From positions 124,001 to 188,000 of the forward strand of contig JAAYUE010000069.1 in the NCBI GenBank assembly GCA_012517905.1: DNA of 64,000 nucleotides, written 5' to 3'. Source of the stretch: Clostridiales bacterium. GTDB lineage: Bacteria > Bacillota > Clostridia > Christensenellales > CAG-138. This document shows, in pieces, positions 48,106 to 56,880 of this stretch; position 1 is the stretch's first letter, and every line of letters begins with the position of its first letter. A program made the position numbers and the translations under genes. Below the pieces are notes generated by a model, which searched no databases, was not told where the DNA came from, and was given only the letters and a program-made list of their open reading frames with translations.

Positions 48106-50022
48106 ATGAACGGAATCGACCATCTCTGGATCGTCATCTGCGCATGCTTTGTATTCTTCATGCAGGCGGGGTTCATCTGTTATGAAGTCGGCTTTGTGCG
48201 CCCGAAAAACGTCGTCAGCGTCGCAATTGAAAACATCATTGCGTTTGTCATCGCCACGCTGGCGTACTGTCTCGTCGGGTTTGCGTTTATGTTCGGCGAG
48301 ACGAAGGGCGGGCTGATCGGAACCGGCAACTGGTTTTTGCAGAATTTAACGAGCGACTACGACAACATCTTCGTGCTCTATGAGCTCATGTTTGCCGGAA
48401 CCGCCGTCACCATCTTTGCGGGCAGCATGTCCGAGCGGACGAAGCTCAAGGCGCTTCTGATCGCGGCGGTGGTGACCGGCGCGGTCATCTACCCGATCTT
48501 CGGGCACTGGGTCTGGGGCGGAAACGACATCCGGCAAGGCACTCTGTTGAGCAACCTTGGATTCATGGATTACGCCGGCGCAACCGTGGTGCACTCCACC
48601 GCGGGATGGGTCGCGCTGGCGGGCACCATCGTCCTTGGGGCGCGGAAAGGGCGCTGGGATGAAACCGGAAAACCAAGACGGCTGGGACGCTCCAATATCC
48701 CGTTTGCCGCGCTCGGCACGTTCATCCTCTGGTTCAGCTGGTTTGGCTTCAACGGCGGAAACCTGCTGAAGTTTGACGACAGGGTCGGCCTGATCCTGCT
48801 CAACACCAACATCGCCGCATCCGCCAGCGTCGTCGGCGCGGTGCTGGTCACCCGGCTGACCGCGCGGGACCAGAGCTTTATGGAGGCGGTGTTCAACGGC
48901 GCGCTGGGCGGGCTGGTTGCCATCACCGCGAGTTCGGATATCCTCACGCTTTGGCAGGCGGCGCTCGTCGGCCTGATCGCGGGCGGCGTCGTGGTGCTGG
49001 GCAGTCTGCTGCTGCTCCGACTCAAAATCGACGACGCGGTGAACGCGATTCCGATCCACGGAATCGGCGGCGCGTGCGGAACGATCCTCTGCGCGGTGTT
49101 TGCCGCGCCGGACAAGCTCGTGCTGCCGACACGGCTGCAGCAGATTCTGGTGCAGCTGCTCGGCGTCGGCGCCAACTTCGTCTGGGCCTTCGGGCTCGGG
49201 CTTGTCATGTTTCTCGTGATCGACAGGACGATCGGGCTGCGCGTTTCGGACGAGGAGGAGGAAAAGGGCCTGAACGTCGTGGAGTTTTCCGATGTGGCGT
49301 CCTGGCTGGAACACCTGAAAGAGGAGCACTACGCGCAGCTGACGCAGGACCTCTACAGCACGATACAAAAGCAAAACGCCGATCTGCAGCGGCAGTCCGA
49401 TCTGCTCGTCGCGACGCAGGAGCGCGAGCGCAAGAAGATTGCGCGGGACCTGCACGACGGCGTGGGGCAGTCGCTCGTCGCGCTGAAAATCAACATTGGC
49501 CTGTTTCAGCGGATGTCCGAGGACGCGGCGGTGAAAGCACACGCGGGCAAGACCATCCGCATGGTGGACGAAACCATCGCCGAGATTCGGAATGTGATCG
49601 GCAATCTGGAGCCCGCGGCGCTGAAAAAAGACGGTCTTGCCGCGAGCGTGAAAAGCCTCTGCGAAAAACTGGAAAAGATCGGCCCGATTCAGTTTCACTG
49701 CGCCATCGCCGGCCGGATGCCGCACTGGAGTGAAACGGAGGAACTGAACATCTTCCGCATCGTGCAGGAGTGTCTGACCAATATCATCAAACATTCCGGC
49801 GCGACGGTGGCGGACGTCAATATGTTTCCGCTGAGCGACCGCCTCTTTCTGATCAGCGTGATCGACAACGGCAGCGGCTTTCCCATCCAGTCGGTCGATA
49901 ACGGCCTCGGGCTGTCTTCCATTCGGGAGCGCAGCGCCATGCTCAACGCGAAAATCGTGATCGACAGCGAGGAAGGACGCGGCACAAAAGTGATACTCGA
50001 GGTTCCCTATGAAAAAGATTAA
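48106..50022 (+). CDS. Ammonium transporter domain fused to HisKA_3-type sensor histidine kinase
   Basis: Amt domain with both conserved His (ATVVHSTAGW, IPIHGIGG) and WFGFNGGN; then RERKKIARDLHDGVGQSLVALKINI (H box), LNIFRIVQECLTNIIKHSGA (N box), DNGSGF, GLGLSSIRERSAML. Confidence 0.93.
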   Translation: MNGIDHLWIVICACFVFFMQAGFICYEVGFVRPKNVVSVAIENIIAFVIATLAYCLVGFAFMFGETKGGLIGTGNWFLQNLTSDYDNIFVLYELMFAGTAVTIFAGSMSERTKLKALLIAAVVTGAVIYPIFGHWVWGGNDIRQGTLLSNLGFMDYAGATVVHSTAGWVALAGTIVLGARKGRWDETGKPRRLGRSNIPFAALGTFILWFSWFGFNGGNLLKFDDRVGLILLNTNIAASASVVGAVLVTRLTARDQSFMEAVFNGALGGLVAITASSDILTLWQAALVGLIAGGVVVLGSLLLLRLKIDDAVNAIPIHGIGGACGTILCAVFAAPDKLVLPTRLQQILVQLLGVGANFVWAFGLGLVMFLVIDRTIGLRVSDEEEEKGLNVVEFSDVASWLEHLKEEHYAQLTQDLYSTIQKQNADLQRQSDLLVATQERERKKIARDLHDGVGQSLVALKINIGLFQRMSEDAAVKAHAGKTIRMVDETIAEIRNVIGNLEPAALKKDGLAASVKSLCEKLEKIGPIQFHCAIAGRMPHWSETEELNIFRIVQECLTNIIKHSGATVADVNMFPLSDRLFLISVIDNGSGFPIQSVDNGLGLSSIRERSAMLNAKIVIDSEEGRGTKVILEVPYEKD

Positions 50023-50659
50023 GGTGTTTCTGGCGGACGACCACAAAATTCTGCGCGAGTCGCTGGAGATATTGCTCTCGCAGAAAGAGAATATCGAGAT
50101 GGTCGGCGCAGCGGGCGACGGGCAGGAGGCCTACCGGAAGATCTGCGAGCTCAAGCCGGATATCGCCGTGCTGGATATCACCATGCCCGGCCTGAACGGG
50201 CTGGACCTGGCGGAAAAACTCAAAGCCGAACTGCCGGATGTGAAGGTCGTGATCCTCACGATGCACAAATCGGGCGAGTTTGTCAGCAAAGCGCTCGGCG
50301 CGGGCGTGCGCGGCTATGTGCTCAAGGACAACGCGCTGGAGGAGCTGATCGAGTGCATCGAGTTGGTCTCCGAGCGCAAGATCTATCTTTCGCAGGACAT
50401 CACGGATATCGTTGTGAGCGGATTTATCAGCCACAGCCGGGAAAATCCGGAGACGATCGAAAGCGCCGTCTCTTCGCGGGAAAAGGAGATCCTCCAGCTG
50501 CTGGCGGAGGGAAAATCCAACAAGGAGATATCGGATCTATTGAACCTGAGCGCGAAAACAGTCGAGACGCACCGCGCGAACATCATGCGAAAACTCGGGT
50601 TTCACAACATCACCGACCTTGTGCTCTACGCCGTGCGCAACCACATCATAGAACCGTAG
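50009..50659 (+). CDS. NarL/FixJ-family response regulator
   Basis: FLADDHKILRESLE, IAVLDITMPGLNGL, LTMHKSGEFVSKAL; LuxR HTH EILQLLAEGKSNKEISDLLNLSAKTVETHRANIMRKLG. Overlaps the kinase by 14 bp. Confidence 0.95.
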   Translation: MKKIKVFLADDHKILRESLEILLSQKENIEMVGAAGDGQEAYRKICELKPDIAVLDITMPGLNGLDLAEKLKAELPDVKVVILTMHKSGEFVSKALGAGVRGYVLKDNALEELIECIELVSERKIYLSQDITDIVVSGFISHSRENPETIESAVSSREKEILQLLAEGKSNKEISDLLNLSAKTVETHRANIMRKLGFHNITDLVLYAVRNHIIEP

Positions 50660-50671
50660 GTACAGCATAAA

Positions 50672-50719
50672 TACGGTAACTTTACAGGAAATACACCGCA
50701 AAAATCAGTTTTTACCGTA
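50672..50719. promoter_or_regulatory. 8-bp inverted repeat upstream of amt
   Basis: TACGGTAA (50672-50679) and TTACCGTA (50712-50719), centres 40 bp apart. Confidence 0.5.
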
Positions 50720-50785
50720 TATGGCGCTCTGTTGAAATTCGATAAAATGCCTGTATCACAATATGGGGTGGAGGCGTTTTTTACG

Positions 50786-51988
50786 ATGATCAATTCAGGG
50801 GATACTGCGTTTGTGCTGATTTGCGCGGCGATGGTGTGCTTTATGACACCGGGGCTCGCGTTTTTTTACGGCGGTCTGGTCCGCAAAAAGAACATGCTGA
50901 CGATCATGATGCAGAGCTTTGTCGCGATGGGCGTCGTGGCGCTCATCTGGTTTGTCTGCGGGTTCAGTCTCGCGTTTGGAACGGACGTCGGCGGCGTGAT
51001 CGGCAATTTTCGGTATGCGTTTCTCAACGGCGTCGGCATCGAGCCGAACGCCGCCTATGCGGGGACCATTCCGTTTGCGGCGTTCTTTCTGTTTCAGTTG
51101 ATGTTTGCGGTGATTACGCCGGCGCTGATCACGGGCGCGTTTGCGGACCGCATGAATTTCAAAAGCTATCTGATTTTTCTGACGCTCTGGTCGCTGCTGG
51201 TCTATGTGCCCTGCGCGCACTGGATCTGGGGCGGCGGGTTCTTGCAACAGATGGGGGTTGCGGACTTTGCCGGCGGCATCGCGATTCATACGAGCGCGGG
51301 CGTGGCGGCGCTGGTTTCGGTCCTCGTGATCGGAAAGCGCAACATCCCGTCGAGCGAAACGACGAAGCCCGCCAGCATCAAGTTCTTCGCGCTCGGCACG
51401 GCGATCCTCTGGTTCGGCTGGTTTGGATTTAACGGCGGAAGCGCGCTTGCGGCGGACGGCAAGGCGGCCATCGCGTTTGTCAACACCGCGCTGGCCGGCG
51501 GAGTCACGATGCTGACCTGGCTTGCGATCAGCTGGAGCCATACGAAGCATCCGAGCCTGACGGAGTCGCTGACCGGCGCGGTTGCGGGGTTTGTCGCCAT
51601 CACGCCCGCGGCGGGATATGTCTCGCCCGCGGCGGCGGTGCTCATCGGCCTCGCTGCGGCGTTTGTCTGCTACGGCGCGGTGCAGCTGCGCAAAAAGAAG
51701 GGGCTGGACGACGCGCTGGACGTGGTCGGCGTGCACGGCGTCGGCGGCATTCTGGGTTCGCTGATGGTCGGCGTATTCGCACAAAAGGCCATCGGCGGCG
51801 TGGACGGGCTCATCGCCGGAAATGCGCATCAGCTGCTCGTCCAGCTGATCGCGATTGCGATCGTTTCGGTCTATTCCTTTGCGCTGACGTTCCTGCTGCT
51901 CAAGGGCGTCAATCTGGTCTCGCGCGTTCGCGTTTCCGACGAGACGGAGCAAAAAGGGCTGGATACCCTCCTGCAGGAAGAGGCGTAA
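50786..51988 (+). CDS. amt: Ammonium transporter
   Basis: MINSGDTAFVLICAAMVCFMTPGLAFFYGGLVRKKNMLTIMMQSF; start moved to ATG 50786 after GGGGTGGAGG. Confidence 0.95.
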   Translation: MINSGDTAFVLICAAMVCFMTPGLAFFYGGLVRKKNMLTIMMQSFVAMGVVALIWFVCGFSLAFGTDVGGVIGNFRYAFLNGVGIEPNAAYAGTIPFAAFFLFQLMFAVITPALITGAFADRMNFKSYLIFLTLWSLLVYVPCAHWIWGGGFLQQMGVADFAGGIAIHTSAGVAALVSVLVIGKRNIPSSETTKPASIKFFALGTAILWFGWFGFNGGSALAADGKAAIAFVNTALAGGVTMLTWLAISWSHTKHPSLTESLTGAVAGFVAITPAAGYVSPAAAVLIGLAAAFVCYGAVQLRKKKGLDDALDVVGVHGVGGILGSLMVGVFAQKAIGGVDGLIAGNAHQLLVQLIAIAIVSVYSFALTFLLLKGVNLVSRVRVSDETEQKGLDTLLQEEA

Positions 51989-52045
51989 TGCCGGCGGAGT
52001 GTGCGCATAGCCTGAGTTTGTCTGGACTGTAAAATACTAACAATC

Positions 52046-52082
52046 AAAAAATCCCGCGGACAATCGCCCTGCGGGATTTTTT
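52046..52082. terminator. Bidirectional rho-independent terminator
   Basis: AAAAAATCCCGC-...-GCGGGATTTTTT. Confidence 0.88.
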
Positions 52083-52114
52083 CATGCTGCATGCGCGGAA
52101 GTAAAACGGTCCGC

Positions 52115-53227
52115 TCAAAGCTGATGATAGGGATATACCTTCGAACGGTTCTGATACACGATGATATCGCTGTTCAGGATTTTTCCTTCTTTGATATCGA
52201 CCGCGCCGGAGATGACCTCGTTTTCAACGCCGCCGACAACGTCGTTCAGATAGGGCAGGAGCGCCTTTGAAATCTCCCAGGTCGCGCTGTCCCAGAGCAG
52301 CGTCGGCGTATGGTCCACGCCGTAATAGGTGATGTTTCCGAGCTCGACGACGGGGTTTGAAAACGTCGTCGGGCAGGCGAAGTCGAAACCCATCGCCCTG
52401 GAGCAGCTTACGTCGATGATCAGACAGCGGTTTGAAAAGCGCGGCGCGTCCTCTTCCGTGACGAGCACGATCGGCTTGACGGGGTTTTGCAGGATGCCAT
52501 TGACGATGATATCCGCCGAGGAGAGCGCCTCCAGCATCGTCGTACGGCTTCCGTCCATGTTGACGACCTCGAATCCGCCGGATTCGGTTTCGACAAAATG
52601 CTTATAGGAAACGCCCGGGATCTGGTTTGCGACCAGGGCCGCCGGGCGCTGGGTATAGACCGTTATATCGTGAATGCCGTGCGAGCGCAGGGAGAAGATT
52701 GCGCCGCGGCTGACGGAACCGAAGCTGATGACGGCGGCTTTGCGCACCGGGCCGAAGTTGCCGTCGATTCCGGCGACCTCCAGCGCGTGCTGCACGCCGC
52801 AGTATCCGGCGAGCTCGTTGTTGCGACTGAAGGTGTGGATCAGCTCGCGCCCGCTCTGGTAATACATGTTTTCCCAGGCGATGAGCGTGAGTTTTTTATC
52901 GATGCCGAGCTGCGCGATGTAACGCTGCTGCACGCTGTGCAGCCAGCCCCAGACCAGCGCGCCGTTTCGCATCTCTTCAAAGTCCTCGATGACCGGTTTT
53001 GTGATGAGGACCGCGCCGAAGCCGCCGAGCAGTTTTTTCCGCTCCAGCGGACGATTGCCCGTCAGGGATTCGATCGTATCGTCGCTCATACCAAACGGCT
53101 TGCCGTAGTCCTTTTCAAAGAAAAGCTGGTTGCGGATGTCCTCGCGTATGCTTGCAATATGCTGTGGGTGGATGGGGCGTCGTCTTTCGTTTTCTTTTCT
53201 CGATGTGCCGATCACTGCAAAATTCAT
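52115..53227 (-). CDS. N5-(carboxyethyl)ornithine synthase-like (alanine dehydrogenase/PNT family)
   Basis: MNFAVIGTSRKENERRRPIHPQHI; AVISFGSVSRGAIFSLRSHG; DVSCSRAMGFDFACPTTF. Confidence 0.82.
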   Translation of the reverse strand: MNFAVIGTSRKENERRRPIHPQHIASIREDIRNQLFFEKDYGKPFGMSDDTIESLTGNRPLERKKLLGGFGAVLITKPVIEDFEEMRNGALVWGWLHSVQQRYIAQLGIDKKLTLIAWENMYYQSGRELIHTFSRNNELAGYCGVQHALEVAGIDGNFGPVRKAAVISFGSVSRGAIFSLRSHGIHDITVYTQRPAALVANQIPGVSYKHFVETESGGFEVVNMDGSRTTMLEALSSADIIVNGILQNPVKPIVLVTEEDAPRFSNRCLIIDVSCSRAMGFDFACPTTFSNPVVELGNITYYGVDHTPTLLWDSATWEISKALLPYLNDVVGGVENEVISGAVDIKEGKILNSDIIVYQNRSKVYPYHQL

Positions 53228-53584
53228 AGAACGATCTCCTTTGGGTCCGTGATGTGTTCGGTCGCTTCCGGTTCTCCTTTCGACAGCCTGCGAATGTTGC
53301 CGCTCAAAGCGGCGAAGCAAGCTGCACTTGACAATAAAAGGCTATCACAAACGCACGTCTTCGGCAAGGAAGGGGCGTAAGCGCCGCGGATACCGGCGCT
53401 CGTTACCGATGCGGCCAACGTAAAAGATAGAAAAAATTACTGAATTTAACATGGATCTGAACAGCTCTTAATATAGTTTTGAGACAAATATCGGATAATC
53501 AAATTGGGAAAATTTGTTTGAACGGGCCGTCGACAGGGACGATTGTGTAAATCGTTGAAGCCGTTTATTGGGAGGGAAGATATC

Positions 53585-55165
53585 ATGAAACGTATTTTGG
53601 CCGTTCTGGCGGCCGTGCTGTTCTTAACCGCAGCGGCCGGCACGTTGCTGACGGGCTGCGCGGGCGGGGAGTCTTTCGTGATTCTGTCCGGCTCGGAAAA
53701 CGAGGCGCTGGAGCCGATTCTGGACGCATTCGGCAGACAGAACCATGTCAAGATCGAAATGGTCTACAAGGGCTCCGTAGACATCATGAACCTGCTCGGC
53801 ACGAGTACGATCAAGCAATATGACGCCGTCTGGCCCGCAAACAGCATCTGGATCAACATGGGGGATCGCAACCACATCGTCAAAAACGCGCAGTCCATCA
53901 TGCGCTCCCCGATCGTGTTCGGAATCAGAAAATCCCTTGCAGAGGAGCTGGGCTTTACATCCGGGGATGTCTACGTGCGCGATATATTGCGCGAAATCCG
54001 CGGCGGCAGGCTCCGGTTTATGATGACGTCCGCAACGCAGAGCAATTCCGGCGCGTGTGCGTATATCGGCTTTCTCAACGCGCTTCTGGACAATCCGGAT
54101 GAGATCACGCTTGAGGATTTGCAGGATGCGACGCTTCAAAAGGATGTGAAGGACCTGCTTTCCGGCGTTAACCGCTCGTCGGGCAGCTCCGGTTGGCTGA
54201 AAAAGCTCTTTTTAGCGGGCGACTATGACGCGATGGTCAACTATGAGAGCATGATCATCGAGGCCAATCAGGAGCTCGTTGCTGAGGGCAGGGAGCCGCT
54301 GTATCTTGTTTACCCCGTGGACGGGCTCGCGATTGCCGATTCTCCGCTTGGGATGATCGACAAGGGCGACGAGCGGTCTGCCGCAGTTTTTCAGAAGCTG
54401 ACGGATTATCTGCTCGGCGACGAGGCGCAGCAGGAGCTCATGAACCTCGGCCGGCGCACGGGGTTCGGCGGATCGATCGAGGGCGCGGATCCGAAAGTGT
54501 TCAACCCGGACTGGGGCATCGACAGCGCGCGCACGCTCTCCGGCATCCGTATGCCGGATTCGGACGTGATCATGGCGGCGCTGGAGCTCTATCAGAGTGA
54601 GCTGAAAAAGCCTGCGTATACGATCTATTGCCTCGATTTTTCGGGGAGCATGAGCGGCGGCGGCGAACGCCAGCTCAAGCAGGCGATGGCGCTGATTCTG
54701 ACCCAGAGCCAGGCGGAACAATACCTGCTGCAGGCGAACCGGGACGACGTGACGATCGTGATTCCCTTCAGCAGTTATCCGTGGGATCAGCTGCGCGTGG
54801 ACGGCAGCGACGACAACGAACTGTATCTATTGGCAAACCAGATTGCAGGCTTAAGCCCGCTGGGCGGGACCGACATCTATTCACCCGCGATACAGGCGCT
54901 GGACCTACTGCAAAGCGTCGATACGGACCGGTATTTCTGCGCGGTCGTGCTGCTGACGGACGGGGAATCGAACACCGGCGCGTCCTATCGCGACTTTGCC
55001 AAAGCATATGAAGCGCTGGACAAAGACATCCCGCTCTTCGCCATCATGCTCGGCAACGCGTCCGAAAGCCAGCTGCAGCCGCTGGCGGATCTGACGCGCG
55101 GGAGCGTGTTTGAAAGCGACGGCGATCTGGTCTCCGCATTTAAAAAAGTGAAAGGATATAACTGA
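53585..55165 (+). CDS. Lipoprotein: extracellular solute-binding-like domain fused to vWA domain
   Basis: Lipobox LLTGC; SBP-like N-terminal half; MIDAS YCLDFSGSMSGGG, GGTDIYSPAI, LLTDGESNTG. Confidence 0.88.
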   Translation: MKRILAVLAAVLFLTAAAGTLLTGCAGGESFVILSGSENEALEPILDAFGRQNHVKIEMVYKGSVDIMNLLGTSTIKQYDAVWPANSIWINMGDRNHIVKNAQSIMRSPIVFGIRKSLAEELGFTSGDVYVRDILREIRGGRLRFMMTSATQSNSGACAYIGFLNALLDNPDEITLEDLQDATLQKDVKDLLSGVNRSSGSSGWLKKLFLAGDYDAMVNYESMIIEANQELVAEGREPLYLVYPVDGLAIADSPLGMIDKGDERSAAVFQKLTDYLLGDEAQQELMNLGRRTGFGGSIEGADPKVFNPDWGIDSARTLSGIRMPDSDVIMAALELYQSELKKPAYTIYCLDFSGSMSGGGERQLKQAMALILTQSQAEQYLLQANRDDVTIVIPFSSYPWDQLRVDGSDDNELYLLANQIAGLSPLGGTDIYSPAIQALDLLQSVDTDRYFCAVVLLTDGESNTGASYRDFAKAYEALDKDIPLFAIMLGNASESQLQPLADLTRGSVFESDGDLVSAFKKVKGYN

Positions 55166-55174
55166 GGCGGACTT

Positions 55175-55774
55175 ATGCAGAATGGCAAGCAAGGGATCCT
55201 GTCGGGCGCAGCCGCTTCCGCCGTGTTTCTGGCGCTGTTGTTTTTCGCCAAAGCCGGGTTGATCGTTTCGGTTCTGGCGGGGCTGGCGTCCTATCTGCTG
55301 TTTGCGTTTCTGATCTTCAGAAAGCGCACGGTGCGGATCGTTGCGGAAGGCGTAACGCAGGAGGATGTGGAGGAGGCGCTCGCCGAGGGCGACGAGAAGG
55401 TAAAGAGCCTCGAGACGTCGCTCTCCGGCATTCAGGACGAGGCGGTCGCCCGCCCGGTTCGGCAGATCGTCACGGTGGCCAGAGCGATCTATTCGGACAT
55501 CCGGAAAGAACCGAAGAACATCAAGCAGGCGCGGAAATTCATCACGTACTATATGGACACGGCCGGATATATCGTGTCCCGCTATGTCGCGATCAACCAG
55601 GATAAAAACTATGTTGAAAACGGGGACGAGCTCGTGAAAAAGATCGCGGCGACGCTGGAAAACCTGAGCGCGGCGTTCGTCAAGATGAAATCCAGACTCA
55701 TGGAGAACGATCTGTTTGAGCTGGAGACCGAGATCAAACTCCTCGAACAGACCATCAAATCGGAGGGATTCTGA
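55175..55774 (+). CDS. XpaC-family (5-bromo-4-chloroindolyl phosphate hydrolysis) protein
   Basis: Two N-terminal TM then helical RQIVTVARAIYSDIRKEPKNIKQARKFITYYMDTAGYIVSRYV. Confidence 0.8.
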   Translation: MQNGKQGILSGAAASAVFLALLFFAKAGLIVSVLAGLASYLLFAFLIFRKRTVRIVAEGVTQEDVEEALAEGDEKVKSLETSLSGIQDEAVARPVRQIVTVARAIYSDIRKEPKNIKQARKFITYYMDTAGYIVSRYVAINQDKNYVENGDELVKKIAATLENLSAAFVKMKSRLMENDLFELETEIKLLEQTIKSEGF

Positions 55775-56868
55775 TGAAGAAGGGAAGAGCGGCCGGCATC
55801 ATCCTGCTTGTCGCCGTGATCGTCGCGGCGGTGCTCATCGCATCCCTGACCGGACAGAGCGACCTGCTGCGCCTGCCGAAGAAGACGGTGACGGTCAGCG
55901 GCTATGTCGGCGGGGAAAAGATCGGATTTCTTGCGGACGAGCAGGTGCAGAAAATCCTGCGCGACCGGTACGGCATCGAGGTGGACTACACGAAGGCCGG
56001 ATCGATCGAGATGGTCAGCGACTACGACCTGACGCATGTGGACTTTCTCTTTCCGTCCAGCCAGACGGCGTATGAGATCTTTAAACAGGCGCATGGCGGC
56101 CAGAGCGGCAAAAGCGAAAAGGTGTTTTTCTCGCCCATCGTGCTCTACAGCTGGAACGAAGTGGCCGAAGCGCTGGAGAAAAACGGGCTCTGCCAACGGC
56201 AGGCCGGCGGGTATTATACCGCCGATCTGGGGAAACTGGTGGAGCAGGTGCTCGCGGGCGCGAAGTGGAAGGACTTTGGGCTGGACATCTACGGCAACTT
56301 CAAGATCATTTCCACCGACCCGAACAAATCCAATTCGGGCACGATGTACGCCGCGCTGCTTGCCAACATCCTCAGCGGAAACGACGTTGCAGGCGAGACG
56401 GATATCCCGCGCGTTTCCGCTGAAGTCAGCCGCGTGTTCGGCCTGCTGGGGCAGATGGAATCTTCCTCCGGCACGCTCTTTACGCGCTATCTCAACCTCG
56501 GCATGGGCGAGAGTCCGATCGTCGTAGGGTATGAAAACCAGATCATCGAGTTTGCCGAGAGCGATCCCGCGCTCTGGGAAAAGGTGCGCGGCCAGGTCGC
56601 GCTGATCTATCCGGAGCCCACCGTCTGGAGCGAGCATTACCTCATTGCGCTGACGGACAACGGCAGAAAGCTGCTCGATGCGCTGGCGGACGAGGATATC
56701 ATGCGGATCGCCTGGGAGAAACACGGGTTTCGGACAGGAAACTCCATCTACAGCATGGACGAAGCGGACCTGCAGGCGTTGGGCATCTGCCGGACGATTA
56801 CGCAGGTGGTCCCGGTTCCGGACGCGGACAGCATGCTGCGGCTCTTGAAAATGATTGCATCAAATTAG
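55774..56868 (+). CDS. TM-anchored substrate-binding-like protein
   Basis: N-terminal TM without lipobox Cys; SBP-like fold signatures (STDPNKSNSGTMYAALLAN); overlaps XpaC stop by 1 bp. Confidence 0.75.
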   Translation: MKKGRAAGIILLVAVIVAAVLIASLTGQSDLLRLPKKTVTVSGYVGGEKIGFLADEQVQKILRDRYGIEVDYTKAGSIEMVSDYDLTHVDFLFPSSQTAYEIFKQAHGGQSGKSEKVFFSPIVLYSWNEVAEALEKNGLCQRQAGGYYTADLGKLVEQVLAGAKWKDFGLDIYGNFKIISTDPNKSNSGTMYAALLANILSGNDVAGETDIPRVSAEVSRVFGLLGQMESSSGTLFTRYLNLGMGESPIVVGYENQIIEFAESDPALWEKVRGQVALIYPEPTVWSEHYLIALTDNGRKLLDALADEDIMRIAWEKHGFRTGNSIYSMDEADLQALGICRTITQVVPVPDADSMLRLLKMIASN

Positions 56869-56880
56869 GAGGAACACACC

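Noticed and set aside
50672-50719. Interpretation of the inverted repeat as NarL heptamers
   Set aside because: TACCGTA only partly matches the TACYNMT heptamer; kept as an unassigned inverted repeat.
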